From assembly GCA_964484465.1 (NCBI GenBank), contig CAZAFL010000027.1, positions 1 to 45,129 of the forward strand: 45,129 nucleotides of DNA, in the 5' to 3' direction. A program made the position numbers and the translations under genes. Under the pieces are notes generated by a model. That model did not search any database. It saw only the letters and a list, made by a program, of their open reading frames with translations, and was not told where the DNA came from. The stretch is from CAZAFL01 sp964484465. GTDB taxonomy: Bacteria; Bacteroidota; Ignavibacteria; UBA10030; SZUA-254. This document shows, in pieces, positions 7,965-16,181 of the stretch. Positions within the stretch are counted from its first letter, which is position 1, and every line of letters starts with the position of its first letter.

Positions 7965-9458
7965 TTATGCAGGAAGGAAAACGCTGAAGGTCGAGCCGAC
8001 ACCTACCTGACTTTGAACGCTAACCCGTCCTCCATGCGCCTCTGCAACATGTTTCACAAGCGCCAATCCGAGTCCTGAACCTTTCTCGTTGACCAGAGGG
8101 GTATTTTGAGCCTGGTAGAATTTATTGAATAACTTTTTGAGGTCACCTTCAGGAATGCCGACCCCGCTGTCCTGCACTTCAACTCTTACGCATCCCCGGT
8201 TATTTTTGTTGGTGCCATTGCAATCATGCATTTTGGTAACCCGGACAGAAATCTTCCCATCATCGGGAGTATACTTGAGTGCATTCGAAAGAAGGTTGCT
8301 GCATACCTGGCTCATCCGTTCTTTGTCCAGTTGAATCGGTGGAACCTCTTCGGCCACAAACTCGATGTTGATCTGGCGAGTCTGTCCGATAAGCTGAGCC
8401 TCCTGCACCAGCGGCGTGAGAAGCTCGACAATGTTTATTTCTTCAAAATTAAATTTCATTAAGCCCGCTTCCATCTTTGCGACATCGAGAAAGGAATTTA
8501 CAAAGCTATTGATTCTGTTTGTGGATTGCGTAATCATGCCGATTGCGTTCCTCTGTCGCTCCGTGAGCGGAGGTCCGTCTTTTGTATGAACAATCGAATA
8601 ACACCCCGCCTTGATCACCTGAAGGGGAGTTCGCATCTCGTGCGAGATTTCCGACATTAATTGCATGCGCATTTCATCGAGCTGCTTCAGTTTATCGCTC
8701 ATCAGATTGAATGCGCGCGTGAGGTCTGCAACTTCGTCACTTGTGCTGATAGGGACTGTTTCAAATATTCCTTCGCCGACCTTTTCCGTCCCTGCCTTGA
8801 GGGCCTGGATCGGTTTTGTGAGCGTGCGTGCAAGAATAATTGCCGCCGCAATTGCCAGGACAAACGATAGCACAAAGCTGATATACGCTCCCGTCATAGC
8901 AATTGACGTTCGCTGCTCAAACCCCTTGATGGCTTTGTCCAGACCCGGGAGATTGGCATAGTTTATTATGTGCAGCGTCGCACGCAACGAATCAACAACT
9001 GGCTGTTCTTCCTGTAATGCGCTGGTAGCATCATATGAAGGATCGTGTTGTGAGAGTTCCTCCTGTCGGCGCAGGAACCCTTCGTATCGGTTATGCTGGT
9101 CGGCCATATCCTGAATGAGAGAGCGTATATCTCTTCGCTCCGTCATCTGTAGAAGTGAGTCGGTAGCAGAATGAAATCGGCCTGTGATGAGAACCAGCGT
9201 CTGACGGTCTCGGAGATCCTTCGTCGTCAGGCTGTTTATCGCAGACTGATTTTCTGCATCGAACAATTTATCAAGGTACTGTGTGAGATGTATACTCTGG
9301 AATTCGTACTGGTTGTCGGATGTGAACAGCGGCTTTAACTGCAGCAAAATGACAATACTGAAGCTTACCAGTATCATAATAATTGCTCCAATACTGCCAA
9401 TAATCTTGATAAACAGTGGGAAACGTAAACGATATGTCTTGGGGTTCTGTTGCGCCAT
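7965..9458 (-). CDS. Membrane sensor histidine kinase (HAMP-HisKA-HATPase_c)
   Basis: 497 residues. Membrane helix 1 (about 14-40), an extracytoplasmic helical sensor region (about 41-187), membrane helix 2 (about 188-211), HAMP (about 211-263), HisKA with the phosphoacceptor histidine 273 in SEISHEMRTPLQV, and an ATPase domain with N box SNLLSNALKYTP, G1 DSGVGIP, F box FNKFYQA and G2 GSGLGLAL. All core residues are present, so it should be an active kinase. The sensor region is a helical type with no recognisable ligand site. No response regulator gene is adjacent; its partner must be elsewhere. Co-transcribed with the helical protein at 7533-7955. Confidence 0.93.
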   Translation of the reverse strand: MAQQNPKTYRLRFPLFIKIIGSIGAIIMILVSFSIVILLQLKPLFTSDNQYEFQSIHLTQYLDKLFDAENQSAINSLTTKDLRDRQTLVLITGRFHSATDSLLQMTERRDIRSLIQDMADQHNRYEGFLRRQEELSQHDPSYDATSALQEEQPVVDSLRATLHIINYANLPGLDKAIKGFEQRTSIAMTGAYISFVLSFVLAIAAAIILARTLTKPIQALKAGTEKVGEGIFETVPISTSDEVADLTRAFNLMSDKLKQLDEMRMQLMSEISHEMRTPLQVIKAGCYSIVHTKDGPPLTERQRNAIGMITQSTNRINSFVNSFLDVAKMEAGLMKFNFEEINIVELLTPLVQEAQLIGQTRQINIEFVAEEVPPIQLDKERMSQVCSNLLSNALKYTPDDGKISVRVTKMHDCNGTNKNNRGCVRVEVQDSGVGIPEGDLKKLFNKFYQAQNTPLVNEKGSGLGLALVKHVAEAHGGRVSVQSQVGVGSTFSVFLPA

Positions 9459-9632
9459 AGCGTCTATTTGTTAAAAGGTTTTCAAGTCCAACAAAAAGAA
9501 AAACCGAACTTATCTTTTATAAAATGAAGACAAGGTCGGTACGTTGGCGCTATGGATTTTTTTTCTTTAACTATGTTCAAAACGAATAAAAGATAGGTAA
9601 GAAAAACGAGAATTTCAACTAACGGAATGAAG

Positions 9633-9649
9633 TGGTTCACCGGGAACCA
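9633..9649 (-). terminator. Short hairpin just after the SDR gene
   Basis: TGGTTC and GAACCA form a 6-bp stem with a 5-nt loop, 1-2 nt beyond the TAA at 9651-9653. There is no U-tract, so intrinsic termination is doubtful; it could protect the 3' end of the dnaG-SDR transcript. The rest of 9459-9650 holds no gene. An imperfect inverted pair (CTTATCTTTTAT near 9509, ATAAAAGATA near 9587) lies upstream of the kinase. Confidence 0.3.
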
Positions 9650-9650
9650 T

Positions 9651-10304
9651 TTAACCGGCAAGTACCTGCCTTATTGAAGAAACGTCTAAAATTCTTACTC
9701 CTTCAGACGGATGCAGAACGGCGTCGGAGATCACTCTGGTCATCTGGCGAACCGTGACAAACCCCAACCGTCGGGCAGATTCTTTCGTTGCAGGCAATCG
9801 CTCGAAAACCCAATATGCCGGTAATAGTATGACCGGCCACCGTCGATGCGGACCCAGTACATACCATGGCCGTAGAATGGTTGCAGATATTCCACTTGAC
9901 CAAATGAGAGATTCCCCTTCAGCCCGAACACGTATATATTCTTTCATTATCGGCGCAGGCTGGGCAACACTTACATAGATAAAGTGACGAATGCCTGTCT
10001 GTACTGCGGCGAAAACAGATTCACGGACGGATTGCAAATCGATGCGACGAAACTCATCCGGTTTGAAAGGGTTAGGATGGCTAATCCCAACCAATTGAAC
10101 AAACGTATCAGCAGGTGGTATATATTGAATAAACGATTGCGCGTCTAATGCGTCACCTATGACAGGCTTGCAACCCGCCGGAAGTTTGGATTCAGACCCT
10201 TTACGTATTAGGGCGGTGACATTCACCCGCTGCTGTACAAGAAGGTCAATTAACTCCCTCCCGATGTAACCGGTCCCTCCTGTAATAAAAACCCGCCTCT
10301 CCAT
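9651..10304 (-). CDS. Atypical SDR / NAD(P)-binding protein (NmrA/NDUFA9-like)
   Basis: 217 residues. The N-terminal Rossmann motif FITGGTGYIGRELIDLL fits atypical or extended SDR proteins; DALDAQS and FVQLVGISHPNPF follow the usual strand order. At the catalytic position there is YIRVRAEGE: the SDR tyrosine is present but the lysine of YxxxK is an arginine, so catalysis is doubtful. It resembles the complex-I accessory (NDUFA9-like) or NmrA-type proteins that bind NAD(P) without clear oxidoreductase activity. It starts 6 nt after dnaG and is probably co-transcribed with it. The substrate is unknown. Confidence 0.8.
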   Translation of the reverse strand: MERRVFITGGTGYIGRELIDLLVQQRVNVTALIRKGSESKLPAGCKPVIGDALDAQSFIQYIPPADTFVQLVGISHPNPFKPDEFRRIDLQSVRESVFAAVQTGIRHFIYVSVAQPAPIMKEYIRVRAEGESLIWSSGISATILRPWYVLGPHRRWPVILLPAYWVFERLPATKESARRLGFVTVRQMTRVISDAVLHPSEGVRILDVSSIRQVLAG

Positions 10305-10310
10305 ACCCGC

Positions 10311-12179
10311 TCAGGGTTTTATCTCTTTGATGTCCAACGCCTTTCGTTGCTCCACCAGTTGCATGTTTCGTTCAAGGTAGGGTGTAATATCTTCGCCGCG
10401 TGTAGTTGCGCGTTTGAGCGACTGCTGGTTCTCCTCCATCATTTTCTCCAAAGCACGGCGCTGCATCACGAGAATTGCATCTGCCGCAATACGCAAAGGG
10501 TCTGCCTGCGCGACCTGAACCCGGGATTCATCCCAATCTTTACTGAGCTGGTATTTGCTGAACACGATTTCAGAAAGAAATTTACGTACTACGGGATCTT
10601 CAACCTCATTAAGCATCGAGGAAGGTACTAACGGCTTGCCTTCTTCAGTACTGTGCAGAAACTGCATTGCAAGAGCCTTCGAGGAAGGGTGAGTAAAATC
10701 TTCAATGCGAAGATGTTCAAAAACCTGCTTCACTGCCTCCGTTCCCCCCTCGAGCATCGCATGAATCAAATCTTTTTCTGCCGTGGGAATACTCTTGTGC
10801 GCAACGGGGGAAGCTTCAGTCTGGGATTGCTTCTCCGAACGTGCAGAAGCGACGGGATATTCACTACGGATATCCTGGTGTTGCGAACGGAGGTTCTTTT
10901 CCATCTCCCGGTAGAGTGTGGATTCATACAGATTGTATTTCTGCGCTACCTGTTTAATGTAAAAATTCCGCTTCAGCTCATCATGTATTTTTGAAATCGC
11001 GCGGACGATAGTCCGGACAGTTTCCGCCTGTGACTCCGGCGTATCGAATTTACCCTGCCGCTCATGCGCATCGGCAATGAAATCGATAAATGAGACGGAT
11101 TCTTCGATGAGCTTTCGGAATGCATCACCTCCCAGACGCTTCACAAATGAATCCGGGTCATCTCCCTTCGGAAGCGAGGCAACCCTGACATCCATGTCAT
11201 TTTCCAACACAAGATCAACGCCTCGGAGTGCCGCCTTGGACCCGGCTGAATCTGCGTCGTATACGATCGTAATGTTTTTTGTATACCGGTTGATAAGTTG
11301 AATCTGTTCTTGCGTGAGAGCAGTGCCGCTTGACGCGACGACGTTCTTCACTCCCGCCTGATGAACACTGATCAAATCGGCGTAACCTTCCACGAGAATG
11401 ACATAATCCCGTTCCCGGATAGATTCTTTCGATTGGTACAGGCCATAGAGAATCCTGCTCTTATTGTAAATGAGCGTCTCCGGAGAATTGATATATTTGC
11501 CAAGAGGGTCATCTTCGAGTAATTTACGTGCACCGAACCCTACAACCCTTCCTGCCGTCGAATAAATTGGGAACATTGCCCGCCCACGAAAATAATCATA
11601 GCGAGTCCCGTCATTGCGCGTACGACCAAGCCCACCTTTTTCAAGAAGTGCTGAGGAATATTTTTGTTCATCGGCATGCCTGACGAAGGCATCCCAGGAA
11701 TTCGGCGAATACCCCAGACCAAATTTTCGAATCGTATCGTCGGTAAATCCTCGATGACGGAAATATTCAAGAGCTAACTTGCCCTCGTTCGTGTTCGCCA
11801 TCGAATGGACATAGAATTTTTCTGCAAGCTGACATACCTGATACAATTGTTCCTCTTCCCGGGCAACAAGCTGTTGTTCCTGTGATGACTGTGGAAGCAG
11901 AATCCCGGCTTTGTCGGCGAGTGACCTGACTGCTTCGCCAAAGGAAACCTTTTCATATTCCATCATAAAAGTAAAGACATTCCCCCCAACCCCACAGCCG
12001 AAGCAATGATACATTTGACGCTCTGCTGATACGTTGAACGACGGGGTTTTTTCCTCATGGAACGGGCATAAACCTATATAATTCTTTCCCCGTTTTTTTA
12101 GACGTACAAATGCGCCGATATTTTCCACAATATCGGTGGCATTACGGACCTCTTCTATTTTCTCAGGAGGAATACGCAT
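10311..12179 (-). CDS. dnaG: DNA primase
   Basis: 622 residues, normal length. It makes RNA primers at the replication fork together with the DnaB helicase. The CHC2 zinc finger has C38, H41, C59 and C62 (CPFHEEKTPSF and YHCFGCGVGGN). The TOPRIM core has E264 in LVEGYADLI and D308/D310 in VYDADSAGSKAA. The C-terminal 170 residues form the helicase-binding part, which is poorly conserved as usual. The start ATG at 12179 gives the expected MRIPPEKIEEVR. It is followed by the SDR gene. A possible promoter lies at 12308-12335. Confidence 0.96.
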   Translation of the reverse strand: MRIPPEKIEEVRNATDIVENIGAFVRLKKRGKNYIGLCPFHEEKTPSFNVSAERQMYHCFGCGVGGNVFTFMMEYEKVSFGEAVRSLADKAGILLPQSSQEQQLVAREEEQLYQVCQLAEKFYVHSMANTNEGKLALEYFRHRGFTDDTIRKFGLGYSPNSWDAFVRHADEQKYSSALLEKGGLGRTRNDGTRYDYFRGRAMFPIYSTAGRVVGFGARKLLEDDPLGKYINSPETLIYNKSRILYGLYQSKESIRERDYVILVEGYADLISVHQAGVKNVVASSGTALTQEQIQLINRYTKNITIVYDADSAGSKAALRGVDLVLENDMDVRVASLPKGDDPDSFVKRLGGDAFRKLIEESVSFIDFIADAHERQGKFDTPESQAETVRTIVRAISKIHDELKRNFYIKQVAQKYNLYESTLYREMEKNLRSQHQDIRSEYPVASARSEKQSQTEASPVAHKSIPTAEKDLIHAMLEGGTEAVKQVFEHLRIEDFTHPSSKALAMQFLHSTEEGKPLVPSSMLNEVEDPVVRKFLSEIVFSKYQLSKDWDESRVQVAQADPLRIAADAILVMQRRALEKMMEENQQSLKRATTRGEDITPYLERNMQLVEQRKALDIKEIKP

Positions 12180-12307
12180 TAGGGATAATCACCAACAAGA
12201 CAAAAATCAAGGGAATTTAACGCTTAAAGAAGTTACGCAAAACAATCCGCTGAATCAAGACTACCACGGATTTATCTTTCAGCAATCGGAGTGGTTCCGA
12301 GATGAGA

Positions 12308-12335
12308 AAAGTAGCAAATATTTGTGCTTTATCAA
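12308..12335 (-). promoter_or_regulatory. Possible dnaG promoter
   Basis: On the minus strand TTGATA, 16 nt, TACTTT. The same stretch also reads TTTG, 19 nt, TACTTTTC, close to the Bacteroidota-type -33/-7 pattern. It lies about 130 nt upstream of the dnaG start. The intergenic region 12180-12503 shows no gene. Its other half (12430-12480) is AT-rich, with repeated CAATT words and a perfect AATTATCA/TGATAATT hairpin (12452-12476) downstream of kamA. Confidence 0.4.
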
Positions 12336-12451
12336 AAAAATATTAGTCACCGAACGGGGAGAATGAAAAAATAGAGACAATCAGAATAAAATAACGATGT
12401 GAGTTATAAAGGCAGGAATTTCCTCTCGCCAATTGTCAATTTTCAATTCCT

Positions 12452-12476
12452 AATTATCAATATTCAACTGATAATT
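12452..12476. repeat. AT-rich inverted repeat downstream of kamA
   Basis: AATTATCA and TGATAATT form an 8-bp perfect stem with a 9-nt loop, next to several CAATT words (12430-12450). It has no U-tract of a classical terminator. It may still mark the end of the kamA transcript. Confidence 0.4.
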
Positions 12477-12503
12477 GAGCTGATAGAGGGTCTCGTATGG
12501 AAT

Positions 12504-13640
12504 CTATACCTCGACCGGCATCTTTTCACGCTCATTCTTTCCGTTTTTCCTCTTTCGCATGAACGCCTTTTCAGAAGGAGGTGTGTGATTCACGGGTTCT
12601 TCTTCAAGGTCGGGGTAAGTGAAAATTTCGTACTTATAATTTCGCAGGATAACCTGTTTGCCCACCCTGCCGATAATATATTGAGGAAGAAGGGGAATTT
12701 TTCCACCTCCTCCCGGAGCATCGATAACGAATGCCGGAATAGCAAGTCCTGACGTGTGTCCCCGTAACTTGTCCATAATCTCCAGCCCTTTGCTGATGGG
12801 AGTGCGAAAATAATTCGTGCCTTTGGTAATATCAGCCTGGTAAAGATAATACGGACGGACGCGCATCGTGAGAAGTTTCCTCATAAGCTCGAGCATGACA
12901 TCCGGGTCATCATTCACTCCCTTCATCAGCACTGCCTGATTACCGACCGGGCATCCCGCTTCGGCGAGCATCTCGCAGGCACGTTTCGCTTCAGGAGTGC
13001 ATTCCCACGGATGATTGAAATGCGTGTTAACAAAAATCGGATGATACTTTTTTATCACTTTGCAGAGTTTAGCCGTTATCCTCTGCGGAAGCACGCAGGG
13101 CATTTTTGTGCCGATACGGATAATCTCGAGGTGGGGAATTTCCCGCAGGCCTTTCAACACTCGTTCGAGCAGGAAATCTGTCAACATCAACGGGTCACCG
13201 CCCGAAAGAATCACATCACGAATCTGAGGGTTCGCTGCAATGTAATCTATTCCATCCTGGATGTATTTCATATTGATCTTGGTGGAATCGCCGACTTTCC
13301 TTTTCCGCGTACAGAAGCGGCAGTACATCGAGCATTGACTGGTTGTCAAAAACAGGACCCGGTCGGGATATCTGTGAACAATGCTCGGTACAGGGCTGTG
13401 TGAATCCTCTGCAAGCGGGTCTTCGGGTAAACCATCTTCGTCGAGTTCCTTCTCGTTCGGGATGCATTGAAGCCAGATGGGATCGCCCGGATACCGGATC
13501 AGGCTGAGATAATATGGATTGATGCGTGTATGGAACAGCTTGTTCAGTTTTTCCGCAAGCTCTTTGTCGAACCCAAAACGCTCGATAAGATCTTTCGAGC
13601 TGTCCACACTTTGACGCAACATTTCCTGCCATAGTTCCAT
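12504..13640 (-). CDS. kamA: Lysine 2,3-aminomutase-type radical SAM protein
   Basis: 378 residues. KamA-family enzymes use a 4Fe-4S cluster, S-adenosylmethionine and PLP to turn an alpha-amino acid into its beta isomer. The radical SAM motif is C103-x3-C107-x2-C110 (SQCSMYCRFCTRKR). The PLP lysine is K314 in DAPGGGGK. In lysine 2,3-aminomutase two aspartates hold the side-chain ammonium of lysine; both seem present here as D270 (YQAD) and D307 (IDAPGG). This favours L-lysine over glutamate and argues against EpmB. The C-terminal 30 residues are a basic tail. It is the last gene of an operon with two ATP-grasp ligases (75 nt and 12 nt gaps), so its beta-amino acid may be their substrate. No AblB-type acetyltransferase is adjacent. 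Confidence 0.88.
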   Translation of the reverse strand: MELWQEMLRQSVDSSKDLIERFGFDKELAEKLNKLFHTRINPYYLSLIRYPGDPIWLQCIPNEKELDEDGLPEDPLAEDSHSPVPSIVHRYPDRVLFLTTSQCSMYCRFCTRKRKVGDSTKINMKYIQDGIDYIAANPQIRDVILSGGDPLMLTDFLLERVLKGLREIPHLEIIRIGTKMPCVLPQRITAKLCKVIKKYHPIFVNTHFNHPWECTPEAKRACEMLAEAGCPVGNQAVLMKGVNDDPDVMLELMRKLLTMRVRPYYLYQADITKGTNYFRTPISKGLEIMDKLRGHTSGLAIPAFVIDAPGGGGKIPLLPQYIIGRVGKQVILRNYKYEIFTYPDLEEEPVNHTPPSEKAFMRKRKNGKNEREKMPVEV

Positions 13641-13715
13641 GTGTTATCTATGAACCTCCAGATTATGAAAGATATGTTCCACAAGCGATTGTACGACGTT
13701 CAGAGGAGATGACAC

Positions 13716-14798
13716 TCACGGCGTGCGTTCCAGTGCACATTCCACAATCTTGCCGATAAGCTCATGAAAGTTGTAACCGTATGCTCGCGCCGATCGTGCA
13801 AATCCTGCTTCGTCTGAAATATCGGGGTTGGGATTAACCTCAAGGATATACGGTTTATGGTCTTTACTCAGCCGCACATCGACACGCGCATAATCGCGGC
13901 ACCCGATAATATGATATGCCCGCAATGCCAACTCTTTTATTTTTACTTCCAATGCCGGAGGCAATAACGCCGGACAAACTCCTTTCGTGTGCTCATATTC
14001 TTCGGTTCCCTTCATCCATTTTGCGTTGTATGTAATGATGCGATGGTATTGTTTGGGAAGAGTCGACATGTCTATCTCGGAGATGGGAAATACTATCGGT
14101 TTACGATTCCCCAGAATGCCGACGTTTAGTTCCCGGCCGTCGATGTACTCTTCGACGAGTGCAGGCTGGTCGAACTGTTCAATGACATACCGGACACGTT
14201 TTCGGAGCTCGTGGAGATTCGACACAATGGAATTCGTATCGATCCCGATACTTGCATCTTCCCGTGACGGCTTGACGATTAACGGAAACGATAGCTTTTC
14301 ATCAAGCGCAATACGAACCGGGCTTTTGAATAATTGAAACGGGGGAGTCGGCAAATCATGGTACGATAAGAGTTCTTTGACTCGAACTTTATTCAACGCT
14401 GTTCCCAGAGTGAGCGGCGAGGACCCGGTGTACGGCACACCCATCAACTCGTACAATCCGACAGCGTGCATTTCATGTAAGGATTCATTACCGACACTCT
14501 CGCAGAGGTTGTAGACCAAATCCGGTTCTTCATCTTTCAGGAAGTTCACAAACCGGCAAATATCCCCGTCAACATTAAAGACCGAGGTTCTGTAGCCGAG
14601 CGTCTGCAGAGCTTTTGCAATATCGTTCATCTCGTCAAGCACACCGACCTCCGACATATCGACGAGAACTTCTGCATCAGGTCGAGCAAGTTTCGCATCT
14701 TCCTGCAACAACCCTGTTTCAGAAATGTATTTTCTTCCGCCGGTTGTCGAAACTGTTGGTTCATTGTACACAATCGCGACGTATATTTTTTTCTTCAT
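13716..14798 (-). CDS. D-Ala-D-Ala-ligase-like ATP-grasp protein A
   Basis: 360 residues. ATP-grasp ligases join a carboxylate to an amine through an acyl-phosphate. Visible motifs are VPYTGSSPLTLGTALNK, the ATP lysine K176 in FPLIVKPSRE, VEEYIDGRELNVGILG (about 215-230), the metal ligand D307 in ARVDVRL, and E320/N322 in ILEVNPNPD. The Ddl substrate loop NxLPGxT is replaced by NPNPDIS, so it is probably not a true cell-wall Ddl. It lies 12 nt downstream of a second ligase of the same family and 75 nt upstream of kamA. Predicted role: amide bond formation on an amino acid or peptide, perhaps beta-lysine. Substrates are inference. Confidence 0.85.
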   Translation of the reverse strand: MKKKIYVAIVYNEPTVSTTGGRKYISETGLLQEDAKLARPDAEVLVDMSEVGVLDEMNDIAKALQTLGYRTSVFNVDGDICRFVNFLKDEEPDLVYNLCESVGNESLHEMHAVGLYELMGVPYTGSSPLTLGTALNKVRVKELLSYHDLPTPPFQLFKSPVRIALDEKLSFPLIVKPSREDASIGIDTNSIVSNLHELRKRVRYVIEQFDQPALVEEYIDGRELNVGILGNRKPIVFPISEIDMSTLPKQYHRIITYNAKWMKGTEEYEHTKGVCPALLPPALEVKIKELALRAYHIIGCRDYARVDVRLSKDHKPYILEVNPNPDISDEAGFARSARAYGYNFHELIGKIVECALERTP

Positions 14799-14810
14799 GA
14801 TAATGACTCC

Positions 14811-15944
14811 TTAACGAATGAAAGAATCAGCGGCATGAGAATAAAGAAGTCCGCAACGTTTCGCAGCCAACACAAGGACGGTCTGAATGAGCTCATTATA
14901 CCCTATCCCTGCCACACGGGCGGCTTTGGGGAAGCAGGAATTGTCTTCAGGCCTAGGAAGAATGCCGGGCAATGGGTTCAACTCGATGATATTGGGAACA
15001 CCGTGTTCGTCCAACCTTACATCGACGCGGCACCAATCGCGGCACCGAAGGACATCATAGGCTCTGCGACAAATCGATTCTATTTCGTGTGAAAGGTTCG
15101 CGGAAATATGCGCGGGGCAATCGAAAATATCCAGCGGGGTGTCCGACTGGTCCCAAATCCACTTAGCTTCGTACGAATATATATGGTTGACCCCGGCGGG
15201 GAGTGATGCAAACTTTATTTCGACAATGGGAAGCACCGTCACATTATTTCCGTTCCCAAGCATAGCAACGGTGAATTCCCTCCCGGGGAGGAACTTCTCA
15301 ATAAGGGCGGGTTCATTGTAATGTTCAAATATCCTCCCGACTTCCTGCTGCAGGTCATAAGTATTAGAAACGAGAGACGAATCGTAAATACCTTTACTCG
15401 AACCCTCATGGAGGGGTTTGACGACGCACGGAAAATCAGTTTGTAAATGTTGAAGCTCGGAAAAAACGGAAACCACATGAAACCGTGGAGTAGGAATGCG
15501 ATAATAGGATAAAATTTCCTTCGCGCGGGATTTATCCAGGCAAACGGCGAGAGTTAACGGGTCGGAACCTGTGTAGGGTATCCGTAACATCTCCAGCATT
15601 GCAGGAACTTGCGCTTCACGTGAGGAGCCGTACAATCCCTCTGCGATATTAAAGACGATTTCCGGCCGTTCACGCTGAAGCTTATGAAAAACACCCTCAT
15701 CGGCTTCGATCGGAACAACATCATGGAACTGATCAAGTGCTGACGTTACTGCCTTGATTGTATCAGCGGTATCCCATTCTGCATAGACATCTGCTGTTCG
15801 ATCGACGGAATGTTGAGGCTCGGATTGTAAAAGATGTACCTGAGATGCACGTGAACTTAACGTCAAAGGCTCGCTGAAGTTACCGACACTCGATTGTTGT
15901 ACCGCGTCTTCCTTTTTTTGATTGTAAACGAGTGCAACCCGCAT
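14811..15944 (-). CDS. D-Ala-D-Ala-ligase-like ATP-grasp protein B
   Basis: 377 residues and first gene of the operon. Motifs: IPYTGSDPLTLAVCLDKSRA, K176 in CVVKPLHEGSSKG, LIEKFLPGREFTVAMLG, D308 in CRVDVRLD, and E321 in IIELNPLPGILP, followed by FPKAARVAGIGYNELI. This last part is closer to true Ddl than in protein A. A serine- and glutamine-rich stretch at about residues 14-50 has no counterpart in Ddl and may be a disordered insert. Proteins A and B are clearly related but divergent, which suggests two sequential ligations or a heterodimer. The ATG is 118 nt downstream of a strong sigma70-like promoter at 16062-16089. Confidence 0.85.
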   Translation of the reverse strand: MRVALVYNQKKEDAVQQSSVGNFSEPLTLSSRASQVHLLQSEPQHSVDRTADVYAEWDTADTIKAVTSALDQFHDVVPIEADEGVFHKLQRERPEIVFNIAEGLYGSSREAQVPAMLEMLRIPYTGSDPLTLAVCLDKSRAKEILSYYRIPTPRFHVVSVFSELQHLQTDFPCVVKPLHEGSSKGIYDSSLVSNTYDLQQEVGRIFEHYNEPALIEKFLPGREFTVAMLGNGNNVTVLPIVEIKFASLPAGVNHIYSYEAKWIWDQSDTPLDIFDCPAHISANLSHEIESICRRAYDVLRCRDWCRVDVRLDEHGVPNIIELNPLPGILPRPEDNSCFPKAARVAGIGYNELIQTVLVLAAKRCGLLYSHAADSFIR

Positions 15945-16061
15945 CGGGCGGACTCGATCAGGAAGATCTACCTTGTAACTCGTGCAATCCTCTCGAAAAG
16001 TTGAACAAGATATGTTTGAAAAGTTTTTTGAGATATGGTCTGCATACTCTTCACACGAATA

Positions 16062-16089
16062 AATATAATCATTTTAATCAATTTGTCAA
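16062..16089 (-). promoter_or_regulatory. Promoter of the ATP-grasp/kamA operon
   Basis: On the minus strand TTGACA, 16-nt spacer, TATATT: a perfect -35 and a good -10. It is preceded by T- and A-rich tracts that could act as an UP-like element. The predicted transcript starts near 16055, leaving a leader of about 110 nt before the first ATP-grasp gene. There is no other gene in 15945-16181. Confidence 0.65.
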
Positions 16090-16181
16090 GAAGAAAATGC
16101 GTTTTTTGAAATAAAATCAAAAAAAATTTTGCGAGAGTCCGAAGAAGGAAAGAAAAAAAAATCAGATGAAATGTTTTTTTA

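Noticed and set aside
12430..12480. CRISPR-like or tandem repeat downstream of kamA
   Set aside because: The CAATT words are irregular in spacing and only one short hairpin is present.
12504..13640. KamA as EpmB (EF-P lysine modification)
   Set aside because: EpmB lacks the two lysine-binding aspartates seen here, and no epmA or efp is adjacent.
16130..16181. Rho-independent terminator after recG
   Set aside because: There are T-runs but only weak A-T pairing and no GC stem.
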